A stretch of DNA of 64,000 bases from Zygnema cylindricum. Its lineage: Eukaryota > Streptophyta > Zygnematophyceae > Zygnematales > Zygnemataceae. Of the stretch, positions 12,101 through 27,530 are shown one piece after another. The position numbers and the translations under genes are program-made. Every line of letters starts with the position of its first letter. Position 1 is the stretch's first letter. The notes beneath the pieces are model-generated. The model did not search any database and was not told the origin of the DNA. It was given only the letters and a program-made list of their open reading frames with translations. The DNA lies in assembly GCA_037447655.1 (NCBI GenBank), contig JBBHKE010000294.1, forward strand, positions 162,028 to 226,027, written 5' to 3'.

Positions 12101-15100
12101 GTTTGAATCTATTTTGAGACAATTTTGAATCTATTTTGTGATTAGTTTGAGAAATGAAGTTGGGACAAGTTTGAGGCAAGTTTGAGATAAATTTGAGGCA
12201 AGTTTGACACAATTTAGAGATAACTTAAAGGTTAGCGCAACAGGTTAATGACAAAAAAATTGTGTGACAGCGACTCCAAGAGTTGGCAAGGAATCGGAAA
12301 CTTCATTACATAGTTCAAAAGTAGGTGAAAGTAGGCCCATACAATATGCCTATTGTGTGCAAAACATACAATATGACCTTAAGACCCATATTGTATTCGG
12401 ACCTATTTGGACCAATTAAAACATTCGGACCAAAAATTGGACCAATTAAAACATTCGGACCAAAAAGTTTTATTTACACCGTCAGATTCGGACGATCGGA
12501 CGGTCGCTGATCAAAGTAGCGATCTAAGAAGATCACATGAAAAGCCCATAACACAACTTACGATAAAGGCGCCGACCAAAGGCCTACCATAAAAACGCCT
12601 ACTTTTGAACTATGCTTCATTATGTTTCATTAAAGAACTAATCATAACGGATTTAAAGATATATCTGTGTGTCATCAAAAATCTTTACATAAAAGAATAG
12701 AAATGAATATCCTTCATCAAAAATCAATCATAATGACTGTGACTCAGAAACACATAATAATAGCGTTTCACAGTGTTTTGTACCACTCATAATAGTCAAA
12801 AACATCACTTCCTACAAACAATTGTCAACTCACTTGTGGCTCCACCAAGCACTCGTGCTCGTGACCCCAAACCACCAAATCCAAAAAACGGGGAAGAAGG
12901 TGCTCGCTAATCGCATTTTTTGGATTACTTTTCACTCTGCACTACACATATACCCAAGAAAATTTCTGCTTTCAACTTCTCACTCCAGTCAAGTTGGGCA
13001 AGAAAGTTCACAAACGAACAAAATACAACAAGAAAATTGCACATAATAGGATTTACGATCCACAAAGCAAAAGAAACTCATTGGTTCCATAACAAAAAAA
13101 GAAAAAGACAACTGCAATAGTCAAAAAATGGACTCTTCAGAGACTATTATAGTCATTATGCAATCCATTCTCTCAACATTCTTCACAAGAAAGCTAATCC
13201 CAGGTTTGTCCATATCGACTAGTAGTTAGACATCAGCTAAGTCAATATACATTCAAAGAACTTATAAATGTTAAGTTCTGTTTTGAAGATGAACCTTAGC
13301 CTCCATAAGGATCTGAGTCTTGTTTTCTTTACCCATTATATTAAATGAAAATGGTCACAAGACTAAGCTAGGATAGAAGGGAAAATAGTTTATGTTAACA
13401 ATATGAGACAGTTGCTTGTAGTTAAGTCAGATAAAAGGTAGACTAGAAAAGGCTCATTCAAGGAAAAGAGCCTAAGAAACAGAAATGACAATAGGTTTAT
13501 GCTAAAGAGTAACACCAGAACTATAAACTTGGGTGAAAGGACAACTCATATTAGCAACCAAAGACATGTATAGAAAGACCATTGAGAAAACAGTAAGCTT
13601 TTGCTAAACTATTAAACCAGCTTAACGATACCATTTTAAGTTTATACCGAAATAATTATTTATTAACCGCAGGAAATATTGTAGGCATTCATTATCTTTT
13701 AAAAGTGCGATAGATGGAACAGTGCCAAAGAAAGCCTTTCAGCAATCCTTGTAAGATTCCAAAGTTTTGAACCCACTCATATGACAAAAACCTTAATGAA
13801 GAAACCTTTTCATTTGAAAATAAACTTACTGAACCGATCAAAAGGGCATTATAAGGTATCTCACCGATTTTGATGAAGTACAAAAATATTGAACCAATCA
13901 GATGGAATGCAATCCTCCTGTTCGGCTGGTCTCACCCATTGTACTGCATGTGGAGTCTGTTTCCATCTCCCCAAAAAGTCACAGTTTATCCAAAAGACGT
14001 AAAAGTCAAAAGTTTGAGGAAGTCTAAGGCAAAAAAGTCTATCCAAAAAAAAGTCTAAGTCTATATCCACCCTACAAACTGAAAATAAATCAAAAACATT
14101 ACTGAAAAAAGTCGTATTGAACAGTTTTTTAATACTGTCGGTCGACAAAAGGTCAAAAACTTGAAAAAATACACGCGAAATTAGATGCCCGTGCCAATTG
14201 TAGGTTTTGAAACAGTAACTTACGATGTGAAAATGGTAATCGTAACCATTTCCAAGAAGGAAATCACGTATTTATTAGATAGTCTTAATAGAGGTTAAAT
14301 GAATTCTCCAAAATAACCGTTGGAGTTCAATGTTTAGAATATGAGATAATAAATATTCACCCAGCTTTGAGTTCAAGAGGGAAGATTTTACAGTGAACAA
14401 AGCTTTCATCATATACCTACCTTAAGTAACCTCACCCGCCCATCGCTATTAAAATTGGTGAATAATTAATGTTAACACTGTATTAGAATTAACTACACTA
14501 AATTATGTATAACCACGTGACTCATTGTAGGCCACTTAACTAAATCTTGGTATTAGAACTAGTTTATGATTTTAGGTCAAATAACAAGTTACTCAAATTA
14601 CAGTAATCAACTCTAATAGCGACGGGCACTACCTGAAACAAAAAAACGGTTAAACTACTAAGTGTAGCTTACCTGAAACATTCGGTTCAAACGTTCGTCT
14701 CTTATGTTGCCTAAACCGTATAGTGCAAGACTAGTGGAGCCCTGCAATAAATCCCTCGAGGACATTCATTATTTTTTTCATTTAATAACTTTCACACACT
14801 CAATTTTTTTTTTCAGATTCGCGAAAATTTCAAATTCATTTCAGATAAATTTGATATCCAAAAACCACAATCATAAACAATTACACTGCTTGATTGAAAT
14901 AAATAAAGTGTGGCCTTCTAATTTAGCATGGTCCATGGCAAATGAAAGAAACAAAACAAGGTACTTTGGCCTTAAAGATGAAAAATAATTTAATAATAAA
15001 CCCATAGTACATACTACTATGGGAGTTTGGTTTGGCCATAGTGACATTTGTGTGTCGTCACCAAACTACCGCATGTATTGTTATCAGAGTTGATATATGT

Positions 15101-15610
15101 TTATTATGCATGAAAACTCGTTTTTTTTCCATGCACACTTGTCAATTTTTTTATTGAAAGTGGCCCGTCAAAAGATATGACTTTTAACAACAAGTGTGCT
15201 AGAACAAAACTGAGTTCGAATGGAGAAAAAAACAAAAAACTCTACATCGAAAATGCTGTAGTTACATGAACAATAGAGTGGGAAACAAATGGCTCATAAA
15301 TACCTTGCGAAGAAGGATTGGATTTAGTGTAATCTGGCCCACACCAGAGCCAGCGAGGACTGTCTTGCCAAAGTAGTTCACGAGGTTGCATGTTGACAAA
15401 ATATCTATAGCTGACAAGTTGTCCTGGAATGAGTGAACAACAAATAAATAAGCAATCATCTCCAAAAAATACGTTACCTTTGCTACGAAGGCCGACATGT
15501 AAAATACAACCACGCTGAAAAAATCAGCCACATAATAATACCACACATTATAGCCACATATATAGCCACATACTACCATAGCCACATAATACCATAAGCC
15601 GTACTATACA

Positions 15611-15676
<66 letters not shown>

Positions 15677-17229
15677 GTGTATCATAAGATATGCAACTTA
15701 CCACACCAGCAGGGTCATCATGGTTCCCATGAATGGTGAATAGCGGCATGCCAACATTAAAATGAGGATCTTCAAAATTGACATGTCCAAACCTGCAACA
15801 ACCTACAATTTTTAGCTTTCAAGAGTGCTCAATTAGGCATGCTCCTTGTCACTCCCAATTGATACGCCCAACAGAGATATTGTGGCCCACTTGACTCACA
15901 TAAACTTAGACATTTAATTTGTTCGTATACACATTAAAAGGGCATGCAAAACCTCCATTGCATCAGCAACAAACAGTCCTTGTTCCATCATATGAATGCT
16001 TTATCCAAAACTGTAAGTCAAAATAAGTGCATCAACCATTAGTACATGGCCAATTATCCATTCATTAAACTCAAATTGGCGTTCGCGTCTCCCAAAAAGC
16101 ACTTACACATTAGAAAAGTTCACTGTCTGGTCGCTTACAACTTGAAACTGCACTGGCCGATCATTTAAACAGTATCGTCGCAGAATCTCAATGGTCCGGA
16201 CAAGCGTGGATCGAGATGGTTTATTTTCGTGAAATAAGTCTCCTCCTAAAAGAATAAAATCCACCTGCAAAGGTTTCCATCCAGCAGAAGGCATCAATTG
16301 AGCCAACAATGAAGCTCGAGATCTGTCTTCTTTGAAGTCAAGTTCATTTTTGCAAAGACATAGAAGTACCAATTGCTCCCATGGAACCTCTCGCTGAAGC
16401 TCTTAGTACCACCTCTGACATTTTAATGTCTTCGTTTGACTAGTGGATATGTTCTCTGCATGCGGCAATTGCGGCAAGTTCACTTGGTTGAAACTCACCT
16501 CACGTTTTTGAGCTGTTTGGCAAATCTCTTCAAATGCAGCAAATGAGTCATCTCGCCGAACCTCATCCTTCTCCATGTAGCCAAGATGGCAATCAGTTGC
16601 CACAAGTATTCGAAACCGGCCATCCACGTCACTGGCATAAAAAAAAAAAAGGTTTCTCAGAATGTGTGCAGCAATCACGTCAGAAAGGCCTTCACTAAAC
16701 GTTCTAAGCTTTTAGGTGCTTTTCCCAGCTATTGCTGCGGATGGAATAAAGCCTTTACATAAAGTTTTGAAGCTGCAAAATGAGTTCTTTGAGAACAAGA
16801 TTTTCTCACGATGTTTGTGGCAAGTAAATGCTTCAGCTCACACCAATCTATAACGAACTAGCTACCAAAACAGAGTTTTATTTCACTTTAATTATTCTGA
16901 ATGAATATTCAGCTCAACATTCTTTTGTGCAGCTATTGTAGAAAAATGAAATTTCACCACACAAGCTTCTTCATAGTAACTACAGCAAATGAAATGTCAA
17001 ACTCACTAAACTTTCACAGAAAGTGAACGAAACTTATGACTGACTAAGCTTTCTCATAGAACTTGAGGCTTTCTCATTGTATCACAAATAAACCAATTAG
17101 CTCACACTCACAAAATTTCTCCAAGTAATAAACGTAGATCAAAAAGCTTTCTCACATGACTTTGTAGTCCCAAATCAGTGACCAAAACGCGGTGTGGTCT
17201 TACCTTGAAGGCTGAACTTGTTCTTCCAT
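3153..17229 (-). CDS. MRE11: MRE11 double-strand break repair nuclease (22 coding exons)
   Basis: This is the nuclease of the MRE11-RAD50-NBS1 complex, a nuclear manganese-dependent phosphoesterase in break repair and telomere maintenance. Exons on the minus strand: 17204-17229, 16499-16631, 16107-16264, 15702-15792, 15304-15423, 14673-14741, 13865-13956, 12834-12936, 11908-12015, 11064-11126, 10787-10858, 10457-10534, 9993-10055, 9417-9483, 8557-8636, 8194-8307, 7457-7537, 6186-6287, 5098-5369, 4077-4227, 3372-3611, 3153-3197. All joins use GT/AG and keep phase, giving 2328 nt (about 775 aa; Arabidopsis protein about 720). Phosphoesterase motifs are intact: ATDCHLG (residues 20-26), GGDLFHEN (60-67), GNHDD (128-132), WGHEHE (253-258) and QPGSS. 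Exon 19 holds an RG-rich (GAR-like) stretch followed by LKQTTL; exon 20 is poly-Ala then acidic. The last exon is the least certain. Introns carry several transposons and satellites. It is divergently arranged with IDH. Confidence 0.95.
3612..4060. repeat. purine-rich low-complexity intron DNA
   Basis: The MRE11 intron between exons 20 and 21 is dominated on the plus strand by GGAAAGAGGAAGAAAAAGAG-type repeats (about 3612-3850), followed after a unique stretch by a GAGGGA-rich tract (3990-4060). In the direction of MRE11 transcription this is a long polypyrimidine tract. Open frames across it are low-complexity artefacts. Confidence 0.8.
4216..4870. repeat. degenerate tandem repeats with repeated exon-20 splice-acceptor region
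   Basis: The segment around the MRE11 exon 20 acceptor (plus-strand CTGACAGCCATGGATGGGAC) recurs at about 4371 as CTGACAGCCATGGATGGGAC and at about 4618 as TTGACAGCCATGGAT. The spacers consist of AAAAGGATAC/GAGAAGAAAT repeats. The upstream two copies therefore resemble decoy acceptors; the 4618 copy has lost the AG (it reads AA). The copy at 4227 is the one that keeps the reading phase and the long acidic exon. Confidence 0.7.
6665..6855. repeat. CT-rich tract and GA microsatellite in MRE11 intron
   Basis: A CCCTCTCCCT tract at about 6685-6765 is followed by a GA microsatellite (AGAGAGAGAG with AGTG interruptions) at 6779-6850. Together they form an imperfect inverted pyrimidine/purine pair. 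They lie in the intron between MRE11 exons 17 and 18. Confidence 0.85.
9516..9645. repeat. tandem duplication, about 70-bp unit
   Basis: Two adjacent imperfect copies share CACCAGTTACCATAATTAAT-like sequence followed by GTATAGATCC. The first is at about 9522-9572 and the second at about 9590-9637. They lie in the MRE11 intron between exons 14 and 15, immediately upstream of exon 14. Confidence 0.7.
11690..11885. repeat. TTCTCTTCTC pyrimidine-rich tract
   Basis: About 190 bp of almost pure pyrimidine on the plus strand, built from irregular CTTCTCTT repeats, lies in the MRE11 intron just downstream of exon 9. Open frames here are low-complexity Ser/Phe/Leu strings and are not genes. Confidence 0.85.
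12309..12614. mobile_element. MITE family B (CATAG ends) with exact 8-bp target duplication
   Basis: This 306-bp element has terminal inverted repeats CATAGTTCAAAAGTAGG at 12309 and CCTACTTTTGAACTATG ending at 12614. It is flanked on both sides by CTTCATTA (12301-12308 and 12615-12622), an exact 8-bp target-site duplication. It has no coding capacity. Eight-base duplications are typical of the hAT superfamily, although the terminal bases are not a perfect hAT consensus. It sits in the MRE11 intron between exons 8 and 9. Partial copies occur at 27410-27506 and 49815-50238. Confidence 0.85.
14436..14640. mobile_element. MITE family C, copy 1
   Basis: This is an AT-rich segment of about 200 bp that starts CCCATCGCTATTAAAATTGG and ends with the inverse-type sequence CTCTAATAGCGACGGGC. 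Its interior resembles 57765-57955 (AACTACACT, AAATTATG). It ends about 33 bp downstream of the MRE11 exon 6 donor. It has no coding capacity and the boundaries are approximate. Confidence 0.55.
15613..15676. repeat. GA microsatellite
   Basis: An almost uninterrupted AG dinucleotide run of more than 60 bp lies in the MRE11 intron, about 25 bp 3' of exon 4 in transcription direction. Confidence 0.97.
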
Positions 17230-17787
17230 TGCGCAGTTGAAAAATGAATCACCGAGTAAAAGAAGCCTTCGAAGTTAAAAATATTTTCAAGCTGAAAAGC
17301 AGCATATGTAAGCCTAAGCTGGCCTAATATTGTTCAGTAAACAAAGTTAGAAGCTCGTCAAGAAAAAATGACACGAAATGATAGCAGACAATTGATCAAC
17401 TTTCCTTACTTATCTGCAGAGGGCTAGCTAACAAATAACTTCAAAAGCAGAGATTACCTTCTGCGCTCTTTTAGTGAAAATAAAGCACAAAACACAGGGT
17501 AACAAAATTAGTTTTTTCAAAAAAACAGCAAATAAATTTTGAGCTAGGAACTATGGGTGTAGAAATGTTGAGAGCAAGTAATACGATTGAAGATGATTTC
17601 TCGTCTCTATGATTGACAAGATGACATTAAGCCAACAGGAGGAAAGAAAAATAGAGGCTCACAGAAGTGATGGCAGCCATGGCTCTTTTCTAAATGTGTG
17701 ACGTGACACTGAAAGAGAGTACGGACTGAACTTTTGAAAGTATGAAGTAAAAGTATGAACGTCAGTTTCAAACATTCAACTGGCTAC

Positions 17788-17841
<54 letters not shown>

Positions 17842-17909
17842 CGCCCCGTCTCAGCTTTCACTCCTTTTCCCGCCCTCATTTTCCCACCGTAGGAATTTCT
17901 GTATTAAGT
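17230..17909. promoter_or_regulatory. head-to-head promoter region of MRE11 and NAD-IDH
   Basis: Only 680 bp separate the MRE11 start codon (17229, minus) from the IDH start codon (17910, plus), so this region must hold both 5' UTRs and probably a bidirectional promoter. It contains a CT microsatellite close to the IDH side. A minus-strand ATG at 17680 followed after six codons by a donor-like GTGAGC could be an alternative MRE11 first exon or an upstream reading frame. No TATA box was convincingly placed. The shared-promoter reading is inference from geometry alone. Confidence 0.55.
17791..17838. repeat. CT microsatellite
   Basis: A run of CT dinucleotides about 48 bp long lies about 70 bp upstream of the IDH start codon. 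Pyrimidine runs of this kind are common in plant 5' leaders, so it may be transcribed. Confidence 0.97.
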
Positions 17910-22572
<4,663 letters not shown>

Positions 22573-22873
22573 TAACGACGATCCACTTTATTTTGTGCGT
22601 TTCAAATATTAGCACAACTTTGATACTATCAGACACCTTTTTCCTTGACTTTGAAGTACCAATTAAGTCCCATTTAAGTCTCTTTTGGAGCAAAGGAGCA
22701 AAGGAGGAGAAAGGATATAAAGCTGGACGGTTCCAAATATAGATTTTAAGGAGGCTCCTTTACAAATAATGTGTCAGGGTTAAAAAAATTACGGAATGGC
22801 AAATCTAGTCTCTCACTTATTTTCATTAAAAAAAAAAAAATCATTAAAAAAAAAGATTCTTTAAAAAAAGGTT
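22573..22873. other. IDH 3' flank
   Basis: About 300 bp follow the IDH stop codon, ending in A-rich runs. It presumably includes the 3' UTR. No canonical polyadenylation signal could be singled out with confidence. Confidence 0.5.
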
Positions 22874-23539
22874 ATGTCTATTCGTGTCTGTTTGTATATT
22901 GGACGCTGTGAAGGAAGAATAAGGACAATCAAAAACCAGGAAAGTTGTCTTGAAAAAGGTACTAAATACGCTTTTCTTGTGCTCAAAAAATTGATGTTTT
23001 GTCCAACTCCTCAGACGGAAAAAAGGTTAAAAATTTGTCTGAGAGTTTGCGAAGGCAACAGTTCCATAGTACGGAAAGTTGTAGAACATAAAAAGTGTGG
23101 ATCATATGGAACCTCACAATTGTTTGAATGTCAACCAGAGAATATAAAGTATTTGTTTAAGTTCCACACCAAACTGCCATCTGAAGTATTATATAGAATT
23201 GAAGTATTTGATTGGATCTTGCGACTTCACAGTTTAATAGTACAGAAAGTTGTAGAACGTAAAAGGAGTGGATCATATGGAACCTCACAATTGTTTGGAT
23301 GTCAACCGGAGAATACAAAGTATTTGCTTAAGTTTTTCAAACTGCTATCTCAAGTAAAAAATAGGAGAAGTGAAGTATTTGATCTCGTCCTATTATGCCT
23401 GGTACTAACCATCGAGGTGGCATCTCCGTATTGGTTTGTGAGTTATAAGGAGTTTTCTATTTATTCTGTTTTGTCGTGCGCCAATCTGATGCCTGCTCGT
23501 GTGGAATGTTTGTTTTGGAGGGTTATTTTCGTCAAGTGA
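22874..23539 (+). other. 221-codon open frame with internal duplication, function unknown
   Basis: An uninterrupted frame from ATG 22874 to TGA 23539 encodes 221 residues with no recognised domain. It contains a direct duplication: a segment with KKCGSYGTSQLF at about 23090-23130 recurs as KRSGSYGTSQLF about 165 bp later, each followed by CQPEN and KYL. The DNA is similarly duplicated, so the frame may simply reflect a tandem repeat in the IDH downstream region. No splice context or partner gene is seen. Coding status is doubtful, but the length in AT-rich DNA is above the local background. Confidence 0.25.
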
Positions 23540-24245
23540 AATGAAGTAACTCTTTTGTCTGTTTTACAACATGTATTAGTACCCGACTTTATGTGGTTTG
23601 TATTCTTATAATTGGGTTTGGATAATAGTTTAGACTGCAATTAAGTAGGCCAATTAAGTGGAGAATTTTACACCACCATGTCACCTACAAGTCATAGAAT
23701 ATAGTATATGATGGTGTGAAAACTTCATTGTGCATGGCTTGAACTTTTGACGTCGAACATTATTTTTAACACTGGAAGATTTATATCTCCTTTTATGCAA
23801 ACTTTATGTTTATGTACAATGTCAAAATAACAGAAAGATAAAACCCTAAAACTACGAAAAATATTAGCCGTTCTGCACAAATGGAGGACACATTCGAATG
23901 TGCGCCTATTGTTTGAAAATTATTAAATGCCAATGTCTATTTTCAAAACTGTTTTATCCAGGTTCGAAATCGCAAATAATTAAATTGCATGGAAGTGTTA
24001 AAAAAACTGTTCACATAGGTATTTGAACTAAATCTTGAGGCAGCTGAATGTTGTGCGTAAAACATGTAAAGTATGTATAATGTACGGATTGTACGATTGT
24101 ATTTTGGTTCTATGCTGCGAAAATCCACTTTTGTGTCCTAGCTTCCAGTTCGTTTGTGAGTAGTTCAATTTAATATATTTGTGTTGTGAATTGGTAGGAC
24201 AATTATTTTGGGATGCGACAGCACCGGAAAAGTTATCAAAATTTA

Positions 24246-24404
24246 TAGTGTTGTGTATCGGTAAAAAACTTATCGAGATAACACCGATACCGATAGTTAT
24301 CGGTTATCGAACGGTCAGAGATTCCGATATATCGGTCTGGGACCAACAAATTCCATATCGGCGATAACTTAAAAAATATATAGTATGCATACAATAGTAC
24401 TTTG
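24246..24404. mobile_element. truncated hAT-like end
   Basis: This fragment starts TAGTGTTGTGTATCGGTA and then follows the inverted right-hand end of the element at 21353-22199, including the CGATA motifs and ATATATAGTATGCATACAAT. It stops at about 24404 with no opposite terminus. It is a one-ended relic in reverse orientation relative to the intron copy. Confidence 0.85.
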
Positions 24405-24774
24405 TTTGTACAATTATCCACGTCAATTTTGCCCTTCGGTTAGACTCTACCTCTGCCGACAAATGTTGTCAACATGTACATTATTGCAATGTCTCCACAA
24501 TTAAAAGATCTGCACACATATCCACAACAATTATCAACTTTGTCAAGTTTTTTACAGATAGACGATGTTAGATTAGGGTTTTATAACATTGGAGAATCCT
24601 TAGGGTTTTTCAGAGTTTTTTTTATGCATGTTATACTATACAATGTAAATGACAATCATAGGGATAACCAGAACTAAAAAATACTATGGGCATAAAATTC
24701 TTAAGAACACGCGATAACGAACTAAAGATTTGTGAGTATTTAAGTGTTCACAAAGTTGCGAAAAAAAATAATAT

Positions 24775-25005
24775 ATATCATAAACCAAAGAAAAACATTT
24801 TTGTAATGAGTTTCCAAATGATTGTCCTTTATTTTGTTTATTTTACAAGATAAGACGTTTTGAAGACCGAAACCTAAGAGAAAGTATACATCGAATATCA
24901 TAAACCAAAGAAAAACATTTTTGTAATGAGTTTCCAAATGATTGTCCTTTATTTTGTTTATTTTACAAGATAAGACGTTTTGAAGACCGAAACCTAAGAG
25001 AAAGT
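24775..25005. repeat. perfect tandem duplication, 120-bp period
   Basis: Bases 24775-24885 and 24895-25005 are identical over 111 bp, offset by exactly 120 bp. Because 120 is divisible by three, a minus-strand open frame (24740-25072) shows a 40-residue repeat, but it resembles no family. The absence of mismatches implies a recent duplication. Confidence 0.97.
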
Positions 25006-25109
25006 CGTGCAAAAAAAAACCAAGGCGAGAAGATTTCCCATCAAACCATATGGTTTTCCACATGACTAACACAATATTTATTTAGGAAAGAAAGGAAAAG
25101 CAGATAGGC

Positions 25110-25300
25110 AGCGAACAAAACTCACTCTCTAAAATATGTCTACACATTATTTAATAAAGGAAGGATGCTCATCCTCTAACATATGACTAGACACTATTTA
25201 AGAAGAAAGTAAGCTCGTTTTCTAAATATGTCTACACACTATTTAAGAAAGAAAGGAAGTTCGTTCGCTAAAATATGTCTACACAGTATTTAGGAGAGGA
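25110..25300. repeat. minisatellite, about 50-bp units
   Basis: Four imperfect units contain ATATGTCTACACACTATTTA followed by a GAAAGGAAG-type purine stretch and CTCGTTCTCTAA. The array abuts the 3' side of the PDH E1-beta exon in the transcription direction of that exon. Confidence 0.85.
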
Positions 25301-25314
25301 AAAAGGGGACGTAC

Positions 25315-25448
25315 AAGAGCTCGTTTTCCAAAAACACCACTGGATCAGGATCCCGAATAGCTGCCTTCAGAAGGCCCCGGGCATCTTCTGCGGACCATGG
25401 GGCCAACACTTTCAGGCCGGGACAATGGCCGTACCAGGCGGCGAAATC
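25315..25448 (-). pseudogene. orphan exon of pyruvate dehydrogenase E1 beta subunit
   Basis: A 134-bp minus-strand segment, bounded by an acceptor (TTTTTCTGCAG) and a donor (GTACGT), encodes 44 residues plus two bases. It includes [20 protein letters not shown] and [20 protein letters not shown], diagnostic of the mitochondrial pyruvate dehydrogenase E1 beta subunit, which with E1 alpha decarboxylates pyruvate. Splice sites and coding sequence look intact. I searched by eye for other exons of the gene, both upstream (to 26.9 kb) and downstream (to 22.6 kb), and found none; the exon is surrounded by minisatellites. It may be a captured or duplicated exon, or one exon of a gene with very long introns. 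Recognition of the family is firm; pseudogene status is inference. Confidence 0.85.
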
Positions 25449-25879
25449 CTGCAGAAAAATGACAAAATGAATAAAAAAAAGGGATTAAAAAATGCATAAA
25501 AGAATGCATATGGATTGCATCGTTAGCAGGTAAATCCACAAAGCTCATGCCCCCAAGCCACCTTTTGACACATTATTTCTACTTTTATTAAAAACCATTT
25601 AGCTACATATCAAGGTAAACCCCTGAGAATGCAACATGCTTCTTAAAGCTTTCACAGGATGTACAAATGAAAATACATTGCCTCAAAGATTGAAAAACCC
25701 ACATAACAAAGCAATCACACATCTTAAAGCAAAACCCATTACTGACGTAGACACGTGTAAATCATAGTTATCAAAACATAAAATCCCTGGTCAAGGCTAC
25801 CCTAAAATTATCAGAACAGGTTAGTCAGCTATCAATAACCGCCATCTTATCGTAGCATCCTAAATTAGTGTGGCGTTAT

Positions 25880-26260
25880 TCACATTTGCGTGGTCAACCA
25901 AAAGTTCTGCATTTTTTTTAATGATGAAATTACTTTGAAGTGAGGAGGGAGAGAGAGGGAGAGAGGGAGGGAGAGAGAGAGGAAGAGAGGAAAAGGGTTA
26001 TTCACATTTGCATGGTCAACCAAAAGTCCTGCATTTTTTTAATGATGAAATTACTTTGAAGTGAGGAGGGAGAGAGAGGGAGAGAGGGAGAGAGAGAGAG
26101 AGGAAGAGAGGAAGAGAGGAAGAGAGGAAGAGAGGAAGAGAGGAAGAGAGGAAGAGAGAGAGCGAGGGAGAGATAGGTAGAGTGGGGGAGGTTGAAAAGA
26201 AAGGAGGGAGAGAAGGAGAAGGAGAGAAAAAACGGAAGGGGGGAAGAGCAAGGTAAAGAG
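25880..26260. repeat. duplicated segment with GAGGGA purine tracts
   Basis: A segment starting near TTATTCACATTTGCGTGGTC (25877) recurs near 25999 (TTATTCACATTTGCATGGTC). Each copy ends in GTGAGGAGGGAGAGAGAGGG and a long purine tract. The second tract (26062-26260) is built from AGAGGAAG repeats. The unit is about 120 bp. There is no coding capacity. Confidence 0.88.
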
Positions 26261-26819
26261 AGGGAGAGTAAGAGGCGTAAAATCGAAAAAAAAAGAGACA
26301 AGTTTAAAATAGAGACTTACAAAGAATTATGGGACTCTCCTCTTCGTTCGAACAGGATTTCAGTATTCGCACTTAAATTTTTTATATTTTCCCTTGCATT
26401 TCCGAAGTTTTTATCTATAATCTAGCATTTGGACTTGATTCCAACTGAGAAAAGGAAGAATTTGTGGGTCTCAAATTCCCAAAGTATAATTCTCCAATGA
26501 TAATTAATAATATTATTAATATTATTATTAATAATAATTATGCTTCTACTTCCATAACATCTTCGTTGAATAAATGACTAGAATCCATTTTTTAATTGTG
26601 GTATGAGTGAGGCTTAAAGGGCTTTACTGATGGGAAGAGACTGGAAAAGGGAAAGGAAAAGAGGTAATAAAAAAGCTTTTTTAGGTTAAAGTCTTGTGAC
26701 TTAAAATTTAGATTAAAATGAAATTTATTATTAAGCGAGAAGAGGAGGAGGAGGAGAAAGAAGTAGAAATCAATTTGTAGGAAGTCTATATATTTTAAAT
26801 TTTTGGAAAGTTTTCTTAC

Positions 26820-27090
26820 ACACACGAGCTCTCCCCTTATGTATGCTACAAAGCATGCAATCGGTGATCTCGGCTTTGGCGCTTTGATTTCACGTGACAA
26901 GACAACTTTTGGCATCTGAAATCGACGGTTGGATTGCGTCGAGGTCACGTCATGTCAAAGTTATTCGATGGACACCCGGTTTAAATGTTGTCTGTCGATT
27001 TCAAATGTTTTGTACTACACCGTGAAACCTCTTTTAGTGCGAGTATTTAATAACACTACACTACACTGTCAATCGCTATTAGAGTGTATA
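26820..27090. repeat. outer inverted repeat, left arm
   Basis: This segment is the reverse complement, with scattered mismatches, of about 36570-36800. Shared landmarks are TTCACGTGACAAGACAA, GATGGACACCCGGTTTAAA-like and GTGAAACCTCTTTTAGTGCG. The two arms lie outside the inverted LTR copies and are about 9.5 kb apart. It has no coding capacity. Confidence 0.85.
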
Positions 27091-27409
27091 ACTCCAATTC
27101 GGTGCCCTTTTTTCAAAAAAAAAAACCCGAAATCCATAATTCTATTTTTTTCATTATTCTAATTAGGGTTTTTTTTTCAATTAGCTTTAATAATGGAAGT
27201 ACATTGCGATGGAAATAGTGTGGCGTACGAACAGGATATTTTCGTACGAAATGGTACTTTTTGAATTACAAAGGCATAAAAAGACACTTTACATTATTGC
27301 GCACACATGTGAATGTGCACTGGAAGAAAGAGATGCAAACTCGTCAAAAAAAATCACGTTCTCATATGTTCGTCCGTCGACCGTGTGAACATCGCGATGG
27401 CGTACGAAT

Positions 27410-27506
27410 CATAGTTCAAAAGTAGGTGAAAGTAGGCCCATACAGTATGCCTATTGTATGCAAAACATACAATATGCCCTTAAGACCCATATTGTATTGG
27501 TCGAAA
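27410..27506. mobile_element. MITE family B, left end only
   Basis: Starts CATAGTTCAAAAGTAGGTGA and follows the left end of the element at 12309 for about 95 bp (GGCCCATACA, CAAAACATACAATATG, TATTGTATTGG). The right terminus is missing. It lies just outside the plus-orientation LTR at 27531. Confidence 0.85.
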
Positions 27507-27530
27507 AATGAAAAAAAAGGTTAAGAGGGT

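Noticed and set aside
15613-15676. Regular repeats as a CRISPR-like array
   Set aside because: Dinucleotide microsatellite with no spacers, in a eukaryotic intron.
17663-17680. ATG at 17680 (MAAITS) as the MRE11 start
   Set aside because: It would need an extra exon join with no clear acceptor, and the exon at 17204-17229 already supplies an ATG in phase with a normal-length N-terminus. Kept only as a possible alternative leader.
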